This document shows, piece by piece, positions 9,479-21,514 of a stretch of 64,000 bases of DNA. Both the position numbers and the translations under genes were made by a program. Numbering within the stretch: position 1 is the stretch's first letter; the number at the start of each line of letters is the position of its first letter. The stretch spans positions 23,982,485 through 24,046,484 of the forward strand of contig NC_134027.1 of the NCBI RefSeq assembly GCF_964204645.1, written 5' to 3'. The notes beneath the pieces were generated by a model. It did not search any database, was not told the DNA's origin, and worked only from the letters and a program-made list of their open reading frames with translations. Source of the DNA: Tubulanus polymorphus. Its lineage: Eukaryota > Nemertea > Palaeonemertea > Tubulaniformes > Tubulanidae.

Positions 9479-12283
9479 TTATCCAGTTCCCGATTCTGAC
9501 GCGATTGGTGGATCTGTGACACGAGGAACTTGGCACTTGGCTGCATATGAATACCGTGACTGGTTAAACTTTGCGAAATCGGCGCTGTTAAACACAGCCG
9601 TGTGGTCACCAGACGATTGGCAGATTCGGTTATCCGTAGAACAACATCCGGAGTACTGATCAGTTACCCTACCCAGATAGCACGTTGAATCCAACAAGTC
9701 TTTGTAATAACACGGGAATGCCACAAAATCCATTCTACCGCATCTAAACGAGAAAAAAAACATATTCCAAATAAATCGTACTCAGAAAAGACACTACAAG
9801 CCCTCCTTAGCTTTAATGGGGTACCGGCAACGCGACTGTTGCAAGCGTAATTCCGCCATTATCCACCAGGTTCGCGAGTGTAGAGTACGGTACGACGACT
9901 TAGGAACTAGTATATTTGAATTTAGGGTCGGGTTCTATATTTTACCTGTGAACAATAAATAGAACGATGACCACACTCAAACGTGGTGAACGGATAATAA
10001 GATAAAATCCCACTATTTACAGATTAAAAGAATTTAAAAACCAGAATTTATTTATTAAATCTAAAATATTTAAAAGACACGACGTTTCGATCTCACCCTA
10101 GAGCTGATCTCTAGGGTGAGATCGAAACGTCGTGTTTTTTAAATATTTTAGATTTAATAAATAAATTCTGGTTTTTAAATTCTTTTAATCTGTAAATAGT
10201 GGGATTTTATCTTATTACCTGTGAACAAATTTTCAAGCCTTCATTTAGACAGAGCCGATAGAATATGCCCCACTTGTAATACTCTAGGTGACGAATCGCA
10301 TTTTCTGTTTGACTGTACCTTACTTAACGAACAACGCAAAAACTTTTTGAATTTGAATACCTTTAATACCCTTGATATTCTGAAAAACCCAACGGTCAAC
10401 TTAGCTAAATTCATTAAGACCGGCTTAGATGTATATAGATCCCTCCAATAGTATATATAGTATTGTAAATAGTTGATGTATATATATTTTGTTACGTTTT
10501 CATTCTCTAAATTTTAATCACTTCAGTGTTGTTTTGTAAATATTTGTATATACATGTGTAATAGTTTTCCTCCATATACCATGGAAATAGTTGGAGTGTA
10601 AATAAATCGTAATCGTAATCGTAATCGTACGACGTCGCCGCTGGATTCCATCTCGATCTAAATTAGAATCTAGCAATAATTTCTCACATTCTGTGCATGA
10701 AGCACGAAAATATCGTGATAGATGAGCTCTAAAGACTTATCAGACTTTGATTTCAATGCTTGATTTGCCTATTTTTCGGATTGGAAGACCGAAAATTGAA
10801 TACGAAGTAACTGAACTATGGAAATGAACTATTTTTGATCGATTTCGTCTGATATCTCAGTGGATATCGACGACTGATATCTCTGACGAGCTGGTATGCC
10901 GGTACCCCATCATTCGATTACAAATTATTACGCGACGAGTTGCCTTTTATAGTTTAACTAGTTTATTAGACGCACAAGCTTTCGCTACTAGTGCATAGTG
11001 GCTTCATCAAACAGGGATTTCACCAGATAAAGCCACTATGCACTAGAAGCGAACGCTCGTGCTTCAAATAAAATAGTTTACCTATGAAATACTACTCTTT
11101 TCGTTGTATTTATTCTACACCAAGTTAACGCGGCTCCTCGTGCGAAATCAACTCGCAACATTCGCAACGGATGCATGTGTATAATATGTAACATGCATGT
11201 ACAACTAGACAAACAAATTAAATTGAAATTGTGCAATATTTTTGAAAGGCTTACGTTTCACAGGTGACGTCACCAGCGCGATCTGAGCAGTGACACATCG
11301 AGCAGCCTGTCTGATTCTCGTAACGATTGGTAGCGCTGTTGAAACTAGAATCAGGAAACCTATCCGCAGTACAACCACCTGAAACATTATGATTCTGAGT
11401 CATTTTCTCGTTCATAAAATAGTCAATTACAAGAAATAAGAACATGCCATTCGTTTCATTTAACCGATGAATAAATCGACTGTTTGGTGTATTGATTCAC
11501 TAAAATCAGAAATTTTACATCGTCGGTATAAATTTGCTGCTCTTATCACGCGTTTTTCTTGAATATGGAGAAACGAATTTGTAAGTTTATTGAACTATCT
11601 TCCTAAAATATCGCATTGTAGATTTACAATCATCGTTGTGAATTTCGTTAATAAATGAATAAAATTAATTAATAAAATCTTGTAAAATTACAAGACGGTT
11701 TGTAGTTTTGTGCATTTGCATAGTAAATCAGCAAAACTGATGGATTAAATTGTATAATTGAATGTCTACAAGGACATTTTGTGAAACACAATAGATATCG
11801 CAGAAATACACTGAATTTTGTAACAATTTAATTGCAAAACTACAATTATTTCTAACAATGCAGGCAACGGTCACAAGAGACAGTTGAAAATGGTGTATTT
11901 ATTCTACGAAGTTAATTAACAAATTATGGAATGAATGTTAGGAACTTTGCTTTTCAATGAACAAAAGATAAACACGACTAAAACTGCGGATACTAATTAC
12001 GCATTGTCATTGCGGAAGCCCCATTAATCTGTATTCTGCTCAAGGCTCAGGCCTGACGCGAGCTACGAGCAATCTTCTCATGATTGCTCGTAGACACGAG
12101 TAACCCGAGCTACCTGTTGGAATGCCTGCCTAACTAGTTGGGACTGGTATGAATCTGCGAGCAATCATCTCAGAGAGATAGCTCGGACATGCAGTATGAA
12201 TTAACAGTCTTACCTATTTCTCGACTGATGGCCGCCTCCGAGACACCAGCAAATATCACACAAACCAATACAGCGAAAAACAT
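9479..12283 (-). CDS. Secreted VWC-like protein, tandem copy 1
   Basis: Three exons: 12214-12283 (signal peptide), 11255-11378 and 9479-9743, with GT-AG borders and phases 1 and 2, giving 152 residues. The signal peptide is MFFAVLVCVIFAGVSEAA. The mature part has 12 cysteines: a first one in GCTADRFPDSS, then CSMCHC and a further C in exon 2, and CYLGRVTDQY, a CC pair and IC in exon 3. This is a VWC-type pattern split across two exons, with a low-complexity tail ending SESGTG. An even cysteine count fits a disulfide-bonded extracellular protein. VWC domains often bind BMP-type growth factors or act in adhesion; the role here is unknown. Its TATA box is at 12340-12345. The large intron 2 holds a LINE fragment and a private palindrome. 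Third residue is F where the other cassette copies have Y. Confidence 0.85.
9898..10626 (+). mobile_element. 5'-truncated LINE 3' end in unit 1
   Basis: Flanked by the 8-bp direct repeat GTACGACG (9890-9897 and 10627-10634). It encodes the last residues of a LINE ORF2 with a zinc-knuckle-like CPTCNTLGDESHFLFDC pattern (stop near 10451), then an AT-rich 3' UTR ending in AAATAAATCGTA repeats. The same insertion is in unit 3 (23511-24003). Unit 2 has the uninterrupted target. The coding part is interrupted at 9956-10214 by a palindromic insertion. Confidence 0.85.
9956..10214. mobile_element. 259-bp palindromic insertion with 14-bp target duplication
   Basis: TTACCTGTGAACAA occurs directly on both sides (9942-9955 and 10215-10228) and once in unit 3, so this is a clean insertion into the LINE fragment of unit 1 only. 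Positions 9995-10103 and 10109-10217 are reverse complements over 109 bp with one mismatch, around the 5-nt loop CTGAT. No ORF. A 14-bp duplication suggests LINE-type target-primed insertion more than DNA transposition. Confidence 0.85.
10970..11070. repeat. Imperfect inverted repeat, intron 2 of copy 1
   Basis: GACGCACAAGCTTTCGCTAC and CTAGTGCATAGTGGCTTCAT are mirrored by GATAAAGCCACTATGCACTA and AAGCGAACGCTCGTGCTTC across a short loop. Present in all three units (also about 17225-17320 and 24345-24440), so it predates the triplication. A small MITE or hairpin. Confidence 0.6.
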
Positions 12284-12339
12284 GATGAAATTCTGTCCAC
12301 ACGTTAGAGTCGACTGACAAAACACAAGAAACCTGGCTG

Positions 12340-12345
12340 TTTATA
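12340..12345 (-). promoter_or_regulatory. TATA box of VWC-like copy 1
   Basis: TATAAA within TACGATATAAACAGCC, 57 bp upstream of the ATG. The same box at the same distance precedes copies 2 (18588-18593) and 3 (25715-25720), the MAM gene (32554-32559), the short VWC-like gene (38077-38082) and the gene ending at 53508 (53567-53572). Confidence 0.75.
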
Positions 12346-12554
12346 TCGTATACAGCGGTTTTTTTGAAGTGTTTAATTTAATTTTCATAAAGCGAATTCT
12401 GTTTGATAGAATGAACAGTGTCTCGATATTTCCGGATCAATGGTACATGAAATCAATAAAAAGAAACTCTGGGAGCCGAGTTGAAATTTTAAACTGAATT
12501 AGTCCCAAGGTCAATTCAACCGACGTTTTGTGGAAAATCTCAACTAAACTGACT

Positions 12555-12855
12555 GTGGAGCTGGATTCAGAGTCAAATTGAACCCTCACAACTGTTGAAC
12601 TTGATCCAGAGTCATATTAGAGCCACATAACTGTGAAACTGGGATTAAAGCCTGATTAGACCCACACGACTGAGAAACTGGATCCAGAGTCGAATTAAAC
12701 CCACACAACTGCGGAACTGGATCCAGAGTCAAATTAAACCCACACAACTGCGGAACTGGGATTAAAGCCTAACTAAACCCACACAACTGTGGAACTGGGA
12801 TTAAAGTCTAATTAAACACACACAACTGTGAAACTGAGTCCAGAATCAAAATGGA
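12555..12855. repeat. 39-bp minisatellite upstream of copy 1
   Basis: About eight 39-bp units of the type GGAACTGGATCCAGAGTCAA, then TTAAACCCACACAACTGT. Two unit variants (GGATCCAGAGTC and GGGATTAAAGTC) alternate. It lies 270-570 bp upstream of the signal exon. Confidence 0.9.
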
Positions 12856-13220
12856 TCCAGAGTATGTGGATAATCTTTTGAAAAAATCAATGAATTTGAT
12901 ATTGTAAAAATTGCTGCAACTAATTCTTCTTCGAAGTGGCCGAAGGTCTACGTTGATATTATGAAAAAGGTTTCATATTGTTTATCTCCTCTCTCAGCTT
13001 AGTATTCGAACCTGATGGTACTGAGAATGGAGAATTTATAATTTTTGGAATTCATAATTTTGCCGCAAATAGACGAGGCAGGTAATCGAGGGTGGCTTTA
13101 CAAGCTGAAACCTTTTCCCAGGTCGAACTTGGGAGGTCTTCGCATTATTTTTTGTACGATCATATATACATTAACTGCATGCTTTTTGAAACATTTAGAA
13201 TCTAGAACATTAGAGACGTG

Positions 13221-13409
13221 TATATAAGCTATATACGCGTAGGCCTACAACAAAGCAAAACAATTTAATAAAATATCTTTTCGCTAAAACAGCTATAATA
13301 ATATATCAATATGAAGTATGTGAATGTCGCCCCGCTGGTATTTACAATGTTATTGAATATCGTTGCAATTCAAACATTGGATCGAGTGCTCGATTTCTAC
13401 ATGAAATGA
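13221..13409 (+). CDS. Divergent TATA plus signal-peptide-like mini-ORF, unit 1
   Basis: TATATAAG at 13221-13228 is followed 83 bp later by an ATG (13311) opening a 32-codon ORF to TGA at 13407-13409. The protein begins MKYVNVAPLVFTMLLNIVAI, which looks like a signal peptide, then a short acidic/basic tail. It is oriented away from the VWC-like gene, so the space between could be a bidirectional promoter. Copies: 19884-19982, 26703-26801 and a shorter one at 54626-54685. At 33.26 kb and 38.63 kb the start codon is ATT. No good splice donor follows. It is either a tiny secreted peptide, a first exon, or a relic. Confidence 0.35.
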
Positions 13410-13520
13410 ATGTCCATAATTCAGGCCACATGAACGCTGTGGCCATAATTCAGGCCATGAACGCTGTGGCCATAAATCAGGCGATTTCTAAATGAACGCT
13501 GTGACCGTTCAGGACATGTT
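13405..13520. repeat. Short tandem repeat of about 30 bp after the mini-ORF, unit 1
   Basis: Three to four units of CATAATTCAGGCC followed by AATGAACGCTGTGGC. Unit counts differ in units 2 (19985-20115) and 3 (26805-26905). The rest of unit 1 up to 14760 holds only repeats: a paired TTTCCGTTTTATTTTCCC motif around 13680-13900 and the LINE tail at 14035. Confidence 0.7.
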
Positions 13521-14034
13521 GGATTAAATACTTTGATATGCTTAACATGCAATCGATCGACAAACCGTTTAAAGTTTCCTAACATGCAGTGAACAAGGCG
13601 TTGGATTGAAATTGGGGGGCGGGGGTCAACTTTCCTAGTGAAGGTGGCATTTTATCCGTACACTGTGAAAAATTGTTACGGAAGTTTCCGTTTTATTTTC
13701 CCAAACATACCATCGACAATTTAGCTATCATGCTGCAGCCGATGAACGCTGCAGCAGATGAACCGGAGACATTTCCGTCGAGCCACGGAAAAATTCGACG
13801 TATTCACGTAAAATTCCGACGAATCACGGATAATTCCTGCCAGCGATGGATTTTTACCGCATAAACCGTTAAAAAATCGGAAACTTTCCGTTTCATTTTC
13901 CACAACATAATTTTGAATTATTATGTGCTCTCAGATGCAATATGGGGCCATATTCTACTTCAATTTCTATTCAAACACGACCGGCTCAACTACATGGATA
14001 ATTTAACCTTATTTTACCGTACTGCAGTAAACAG

Positions 14035-14300
14035 CAATTTCAATTTCAATTTCAATTTATTCATCATAAATCCAAAGTATAAGATTGTGAATGAAGAAGA
14101 ACAACAATAACAACAAACAGACAAAGAACAAAAAGGATGTGCAACAAAAGAAAAGAAAAAGGAGAGAGAAGTAATACAATGTTTATATATACATACAACA
14201 TTATTTAAGTGATATTTACAAGGGTAAGCCCATAATATATAAATTTCGCGATATTTAGGAAGATTGGTTTACGTATGCACCTTCGCAACCCACGCTATTT
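14035..14300 (-). mobile_element. LINE 3' end fragment with ATTGAA tail, unit 1
   Basis: Read on the minus strand, AT-rich sequence ends in GATGAATAAATTGAAATTG and further ATTGAA units. This is the 3' end of a truncated LINE of the CR1/L2 kind, whose tails are short tandem repeats. Present in unit 2 (from 20628) and unit 3 (from 27434), so older than the triplication. The left and right borders are approximate. Confidence 0.5.
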
Positions 14301-14760
14301 ACTTACATAGAAGTAACAAAGGGGGCCTACAAAAACACCATCGATCTATGATGATTGATAAAACACTATACCCGTGTTGAAGCTGAATAGAGAGAATCCC
14401 ACGATAATAACTAAAAAACACAGTCCGAAAATGTAACTGAAGCTAGTAGTTTATTCAACGTTTCTATAACGTAGGACGATTGTATACAGTTCTTAGGAAT
14501 GAGGAAAGTTGCAGCCATTGCGTCGACCAATCAGTCCATTCACTCATTTACAGCTCACTAATTATTGAAACCATTTTTTCTTTCGCTAGTCACTCCAATT
14601 CTACACTAACGTTGTTAATGCTTACAAATATTTGATATGCGTTAGTGATTTAACAAAGGCTTAAAAGTGCTGACTTTTTAGTTACGACCTTAAAAAGTGC
14701 TTATATTCCACAGAAATATTAAAAAGTATCAAATTCATAATTATTTTTCTGACATTATGC

Positions 14761-14899
14761 GATAACAATCGACGGCAGACTGTCGTTAAATCTTCAATAC
14801 CAAACTGATGACGTCAGCCGGGATTTTTCCCATAAATACGCGCTTACGATTCGCGAGTCGTTTCGGGATTATTGCCGAGTATACGAAGAAATAGCTTAA
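14761..14899 (+). pseudogene. Duplicated 3' end of the acyltransferase exon, unit 2
   Basis: Reads ITIDGRLSLNLQYQTDDVSR and onward in frame with the parent gene's C-terminus. It has no upstream exon or promoter. A 2-bp insertion beside the parental stop extends the frame to VYEEIA before TAA. By-product of the duplication breakpoint. Confidence 0.9.
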
Positions 14900-16474
14900 C
14901 ACTATTTTGTCATTTCTGTAGTTAAGTCGCGGCCTCTCACCGGCTAACCTAATATCCAGCACCCACACAGGCCTGTCGCAGAAACGAAAAAGGAATCCGA
15001 CAAACCACGTAACCCAGAAAAAACGGTTAGACTGCTGGAAGAAGCGGTCTATCAATCGTAAAGCAAGAATCGAATTGACTAGATAAATAACGAAAAGATG
15101 TCGAAATATCTGTTTAAAGGGGAGCAATCTCGATCACACCTACGCACGTCGACAAGGAGTTTCAGCAAGAACCTTAGTGCCTGATGTAGCATCAGAGTAC
15201 ACTATGATCGTAGAGCAACGGCGATCACTGTCCACTACAGGACTGGGTGAACCAGGAGTAAGCCAACGCAGTGACGGAAGTGACGACAATCTCGTAGAAT
15301 CTGGCGAATTGTACTTAATGAATAAAGTTGATTCGTAAATATGTATACTGCCTGTTTCAATTGAAGAACCAGTGCTTTCGTGGGGCATGGTCCGCTGCAT
15401 CGATTGTCTCTACGCAGTCATCATCTCTTGCAAGGGGTCCGGTATCTCCCCGAGCCAGCGGCGAACCGCTTAAGCGAGTTCGAATCCATTGACGAGAAAA
15501 TATCCTGCGCAGTAGGAATAGCAGATAGGCTATCTGCAGGAAATCGGTTGTAAACCGAACCAGACTACTTCGAATACAGCTAAAACAATTTCAATCATAT
15601 CGTTAAACTGAACTTGAACATTTATTTACATTTTGAAATTATATACATTATACATGTATACTAGTAACTGTACAACCACACGTCGCATTTTCAATACAAG
15701 GGCATGACCATTGCGACGCAGGCCAACAATGTTTTCACAAAGTCACATAATCCAGATAAAAACAACAAAACGACTATCTTCCTATCCCCAAGTTCAAAAA
15801 GTTTTGACTGAAGATTAAAACGTAGAAGACGTACGCTGACGCTCTGTTGTCGTTAAGTATCCGACATTCTGTCCTAAGGAAATATTACCTGGTATTAAAA
15901 TCTTTAAAAACCTTATCGTCGGAAAACAAGCATTATTTCTGTAGTACACAAGTCGGTTGTTGTATCCACATTGCTATTCCCATGGATCAGAATCTATCTT
16001 CAGTTGGATCTAACATCATGAAAACGGATGCTATACTTGCCACAAGAATGGTTTCCAGATTTTGAAACTCATCTGAATTCTGGATTGTTCCGTGGCCGTA
16101 ATGTCAAAACGTTCCTCAAAAAATGATCCTCGCGACGCGGGTGGCAAAACATCTTCCCCTCCTTCACCAGAGTTTTGGACCAGGACTGCGGCATAGTATT
16201 AGTGCTACCACAAACCAGAGGATACTGACAAATAACTAGATCCTATCGATTTTTATATGTTTTATTTTTGCCACATATTCAAAATAAATCAAAGACAATA
16301 CCTTGGTCAAATATAATTGAACCTGGACTTAGTAACATAGATTCTAAAATAACTGATCGTTGAATGTGCCAAAAGGTTATAATGTTATTAGATCCGCACA
16401 CAAGTAAAAGGTTTCATTTTCAAATTATCAAAATGGCTGCTGTATATATGCGGAGCTGAGACAGTTACCGGACG

Positions 16475-18531
16475 TTATCCAGTTCCCGATTCTGACGCGA
16501 TTGGTGGATCTGTGACACGAGGAACTTGGCACTGGGCTGCATATGAATACTGTGACTGGTTAAACGTTGCGAAATCGGCGCTGTTAAACACAGCCGTGTG
16601 GTCACCAGACGATTGGCAGATTCGTTTATCCGTTGAACAACATCCGGGGTACTGATCAGTTACCCTACCCAGATAACACGTTGAATCCAACAAGTCTTTG
16701 TAATAACACGGGAATGCCACAAGACTCATTCTACCGCACCTAAACGAGAAAAAAAAACATATTCCAAATAAATCGTACTCAGAGAAGACACTACAAGCCC
16801 TCCTTAGCTTTAATGGGGTACCGGCAACGCGACTGTTGCAAGCGCAATTCCACCATTATCCACCAGGTTCGCGAGTGTACAGTACGGTACAACGTCGACG
16901 CTGGATTCCTTCTCGATCTAAATTAGAATCTAGCAATATTCTTTTCAAATTCTGTGCATGAAGCACGAAAATCTCGTGATTGATGAGCTCTAAAGACTAA
17001 TCAGACTTTGATTTCAATGCTTGATTTGCCTATTTTTCGGATTGGAAGACCGAAAATTGAATACGAAGTAACTTGAAAATGAACTATTTTTGATCGATTT
17101 CGTCTGATACTTCAGTGGCGCCATCTGACGAGCTGGTATGCCGGTACCCCATCATTCGATTACAAATTATTACGCGTGAATACAACGCGACGAGTAGCCT
17201 TTTATAGTTTAACTAGTTTATTAGACGCACAAGCTTTCGCTACTAGTGCATAGTGGCTTCATCAAACAGGGATTTCACCAGATGAAGCCACTATGCACTA
17301 GAAGCGAACGCTCGTGCTTCAAATAAAATAGTTTACCCATGAAATACTACTCTTCGTTGTATTTATTCTACACCAAGTTAACGCGGCTCCTCGTGCGAAA
17401 TCAACTCGCAACATTCGCAACGGATGCATGTGTATAATATGTAACATGCATGTACAACTAGACAAACAAATTGAAATTGTGCAATATTTTTGAAAGGCTT
17501 ACGTCTCACAGGTGACGTCACCAGCGCGATCTGAGCAGTGACACATCGAGCAGCCTGTCTGATTCTCGTAACGATTGGTAGCGCTGTTGAAACTAGAATC
17601 GGGAAACCTATCCACAGTACAACCACCTGAAAGAAACATTATGATTCTGAGTCATTTTCTCGTTCATAAAATAAGTCAATTACAAGAAATAAGAACATGC
17701 CATTCGTTTCATTTAACCGATGAATAAATCGACTGTTTGGTGTATTGATTCACTAAAATCAGAAATTTTACATCGTCGGTATAAATTTGCTGCTCTTATC
17801 ACGCGTTTTTCTTGAATATGGAGAAACGAATTTGTAAGTTTATTGAACTATCTTCCTAAAATATCGCATTGTAGATTTTCAATCATCGTTGTGAATTAAT
17901 AAATGAATAAAATTAATTAATAAAATCTTGTAAAATTACAAGACAGTTTGTAGTTTTGTGCATTTGCATAGTAAATCAGCAAAATTGATGGATTAAGTTG
18001 TAGAATTGAATGTCTACAAGGAAATTTTGTGAAACACAATAGATATCGCAGAAAGACACTGAATTTTGTAACAATTTACTTGCAAAACTGCAATTATTTC
18101 TAAAAATGCAGGCAACGGTCACAAGAGACAGTTGAAAATGGTGTATTTATTCTACGAAGTTAATTAACAAATTATGGAATGAATGTTAGGAACTTTGCTT
18201 TTCAATGAACAAAAGATAAACACGACTAAAACTGCGGATACTAATTACGCATTGTCATTGCGGAAGCCCCATTAATCTGTATTCTGCTCAAGGCTCAGGC
18301 CTGACGCGAGCTACGAGCAATCTTCTCATGATTGCTCGTAGACACGAGTAACCCGAGCAACCTGTTGGAATGCCTGCCTAACCAGTTGAGACTGGTATGA
18401 ATCTGCGAGCAATCACCTCAGAGAGATTGCTCGTACATGCAGTATGAATTAATAGTCTTACCTATTTCTCGACTGATGGCCGCCTCCGAGACACCAGCAA
18501 ATATCACACAAACCAATACAGCGAAATACAT
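16475..18531 (-). CDS. Secreted VWC-like protein, tandem copy 2
   Basis: Exons 18462-18531, 17503-17626 and 16475-16739; 152 residues. Lengths and phases are identical to copy 1. The signal peptide is MYFAVLVCVIFAGVSEAA. Differences from copy 1 are mostly amino-acid changes: A to V after GCT, MDF to MSL, S to P in TDQYPGCC, N to K before RIC, K to T, R to Q and K to Q further on. All 12 mature cysteines are kept. Intron 2 is short (763 bp) because the LINE insertion is absent. TATA box at 18588-18593. Confidence 0.85.
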
Positions 18532-18801
18532 GATGAAATTCTGTCCACACGTTAGAGTCGACTGACAAAACACAAGAAACCTGGCTGTTTATATCGTATA
18601 CAGCGGTTTTTTGAAGTGTTTAATTTAATTTTCATAAAGCGAATTCTGTTTGATAGAATGAACAGTGTCTCGATATTTCCGGATCAATGGTACATGAAAT
18701 CAATAAAAAGAAACTGTGGGAGCCGAGTAGAAATTTTAAACTGAATTAGTCCCAAGGTCAATTCAACTGACGTTTTGTGGAAAATCTCAACTAAACTGAC
18801 A

Positions 18802-19425
18802 GTGGAGCTGGATCCAGAGTCAAATTGATCCCTCACAACTGTTGAACTGGATCCAGAGTCGAATTAAACTCACACAACTGTTGAACTGGATCCAGAGTCG
18901 AATTAAACCCACACAACTGTGGAACTGGATCCAGAGTCAAATTAAACTCACATAACTGCGGAAATGGGATTAAAGTCTAATTAAACCCACACAACTGTGG
19001 AACTGGGATTAAAGTCTAATTAAACACACACAACTGTAGAACTGGATCCAGAGTCGAATTAAACCCACACAACTGTGGAACTGGATCCAGAGTCAAATTA
19101 AACTCACATAACTGCGGAAATGGGATTAAAGTCTAATTAAATCCACACAACTGTGGAACTGGGATTAAAGTCTAATTAAACACACACAACTGTAGAACTG
19201 GATCCAGAGTCGAATTAAATTCACACAACTGTGGAACTGGATCCAGAGTCAAATTAAACTCACATAACTGTGAAACTGGGATTAAATTCTAATTAAACAC
19301 ACACAACTGTGGAACTGTGTCCAGATCCGAAATCAAATTAAACCCTCGCAACTGCGGAACTGAGATCAAAGTCTAATTAAACCCACACAACTGTGGAACT
19401 GAGTCCAGAATCAAAATGGATCCAG
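18802..19425. repeat. 39-bp minisatellite, expanded array upstream of copy 2
   Basis: About 15-16 units, twice as many as in units 1 and 3. A higher-order period of four units (156 bp) is visible: a GTAGAACTGGATCC unit, a GTGGAACTGGATCC unit, a GCGGAAATGGGATT unit and a GTGGAACTGGGATT unit recur in that order. Growth was thus by multi-unit duplication. Confidence 0.9.
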
Positions 19426-19883
19426 AGTATGTGGATAATATTTTGAAAAAAATCAATGAATTTGATATTGTAAAAATTGCTGCAACTATTTCTTCTTCGA
19501 AGTGGCCGAAGAGTCGAGGGTCTACGTTGATATTATGAAAAAGGTTTTATATTGTTTATCTCCTCTCTCGGCAAGTATTCGAACCTGATGGTACTGAGAA
19601 TGGAGAATTTATAATTTTTGGAATTCATAATTTTGCCGCAAATAGACGAGGCAGGTAATCGAGGGTGGCTTTACAAGCTGAAACCTTTTCCCAGGTCGAA
19701 CTTGGGAGGTCTTCGCATTATTTTTTGTACGATCATATATACATAAACTGCATGCTTTTTGAAACATTTAGAATCTAGAACATTAGAGACGTGTATATAA
19801 GCTATATACGCGTAGGCCTACAACAAAGCAAAACAATTTAATAAAATATCTTTTCGCTAAAACAGCTATAATAATATATCAAT

Positions 19884-19982
19884 ATGAAGTATGTGAAGGT
19901 CGTCTCGCTGGTATTTACAATGTTATTGAATATCGTTGCAATTCAAACATTGGATCGAGTGCTCGATTTCCAAATGAATTGA
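19884..19982 (+). CDS. Divergent signal-peptide-like mini-ORF, unit 2
   Basis: 32 codons, MKYVKVVSLVFTMLLNIVAI at the N-terminus, same length as in units 1 and 3, with TATATAAG at 19794-19801. Differs from unit 1 at six residues, but the hydrophobic core is unchanged. Confidence 0.35.
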   Translation: MKYVKVVSLVFTMLLNIVAIQTLDRVLDFQMN

Positions 19983-21375
19983 GTGTCCATAATTCAGGCC
20001 AAATGAACGCGGTGTCCATAATTCAGGCCAAATGAACGCTGTGGCCATAAGTCAGGCCAAATCAACGCAATGGCCATAAATCAGGCGATTTCTAAATGAA
20101 CGCTGTGACCGTTCAGGACATTTTGGATTAAATACTTTGATATGCAATCGATCGACAAACCGTTTAAAGTTTCCTAACATGCAGTGAACAAGGCGTTGGA
20201 TTGAAATTGGGGGGCGGGGGTCAACTTTCCTAGTGAAGGTGGCATTTTATCCGTACACTGTGAAAAATTGTTACGGAAGTTTCCGTTTTATTTTCCCAAA
20301 CATACCATCGACAATTTCGCTATCATGCTGCAGCAGATGAACGCTGCAGCAGATGAACCGGAGACATTTCCGTCGAGCCACGGAAAAATTCGACGTATTC
20401 ACGTAAAATTCCGACGAATCACGGATAATTCCTGCCAGCGATGGATTTTTACCGCATAAACCGTTAAAAAATCGGAAACTTTCCGTTTCATTTTCCACAA
20501 CATAATTTTGAATTATTATGTGCTCTCAGATGCATATTCTACTCCAATTTCTATTCAAACACGACCGGCTCAACTACATGGATAATTTAACCATATTTTA
20601 CCGTACTGCAGTAAACAGGTGCCTGCAATTTCAATTTCAATTTCAATTTATTCATCATAAATCCAAAGTATAAGATTGTGAATGAAGAAAAACAACAATA
20701 ACATCAAACAGACAAAGAACAAAAAGGACGTGCAGTAAAATAAAAACAATAAAAGGAGAGAGAGAAGTAATACAATGTCTAATATATACATACAATATTA
20801 TTTAAGTGATATTTACAAGGGTAAGCCCATAATAAAATTTCGCGATATTTAGGAAAGATTGGTTTACGTATTCACCTTCGCAACCCACGCTATTTACTAA
20901 TATAGATGTAACATAGGGGGCCTACAAAAACACCATCGATCTATGACGATTGATAAAACACTATACCCGTGTTGAAGCTGTATAGAGAGAATCCCACGAT
21001 ATTAACGAAAAAACACAGTCCGAAAATGTAACTGAAGCTAATAGTTTGTTCAACGTTTCTATAACGTAGGACGATTGGATACAGTTCTTAGGAATAAGGA
21101 AAGTTGCAGCCATTGCGTCCACAAATCAGACCATTCACTCATTTACAGCTCACTAATTATTGAAACTATTGAAAGTCATACAGATTTCACAAACGTCCAC
21201 GCGGCCACGCCTTCTTTCGCTAGTCACTCCAATTCTACACTATCGTTGTTAATGCTTACAAATATTTGATATGCGTTAGTGATTTAACAAAGGCTTAAAA
21301 GTGCTGACTTTTAAGTTAAGACCTTAAAAAGTGCTTATATTCCACAGAAATATCAAAAAGTATCTGACATTATGC

Positions 21376-21514
21376 GATAACAATCGACGGCAGACTGTCG
21401 TTAAATCTTCAATACCAAACTGATGACGTCAGCCGGGATTTTTCCCATAAATACGCGCTTACGATTCGCGAGTCGTTTCGGGATTATTGCCGAGTATACG
21501 AAGAAATAGCTTAA
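21376..21514 (+). pseudogene. Duplicated 3' end of the acyltransferase exon, unit 3
   Basis: Identical in layout to the fragment at 14761, including the 2-bp insertion that removes the parental stop. Units 2 and 3 therefore share this change against unit 1. Confidence 0.9.

Larger units (their letters stand above)
8028..14760. repeat. Tandem segmental duplication, unit 1 (6733 bp)
   Basis: Unit 1 starts at GATAACAATCGACGGC inside the acyltransferase exon and ends at GACATTATGC, where the same start sequence begins again. It carries VWC-like gene copy 1, a LINE 3' fragment, a private 259-bp palindromic insertion, minisatellites and a divergent mini-ORF. It lacks about 260 bp present in units 2 and 3 (junction near 8449). 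The stretch 8152-9478 holds only 3' UTR and repeats. Confidence 0.95.
14761..21375. repeat. Tandem segmental duplication, unit 2 (6615 bp)
   Basis: Near-identical to units 1 and 3 over its whole length. It has an empty site where units 1 and 3 carry the LINE fragment (about 16890) and an expanded 39-bp minisatellite (18802-19425). It carries VWC-like gene copy 2. Confidence 0.95.

Noticed and set aside
12555-12855. Regular 39-bp repeats resembling a CRISPR array
   Set aside because: Units abut without unique spacers, the host is an animal, and no cas genes are present. It is a minisatellite.
13673-13864. 63-codon ORF, repeated in unit 2, with an opposing ORF
   Set aside because: Unit 3 has a one-base deletion that breaks it. 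The AT-rich paired repeats explain the open frames on both strands.
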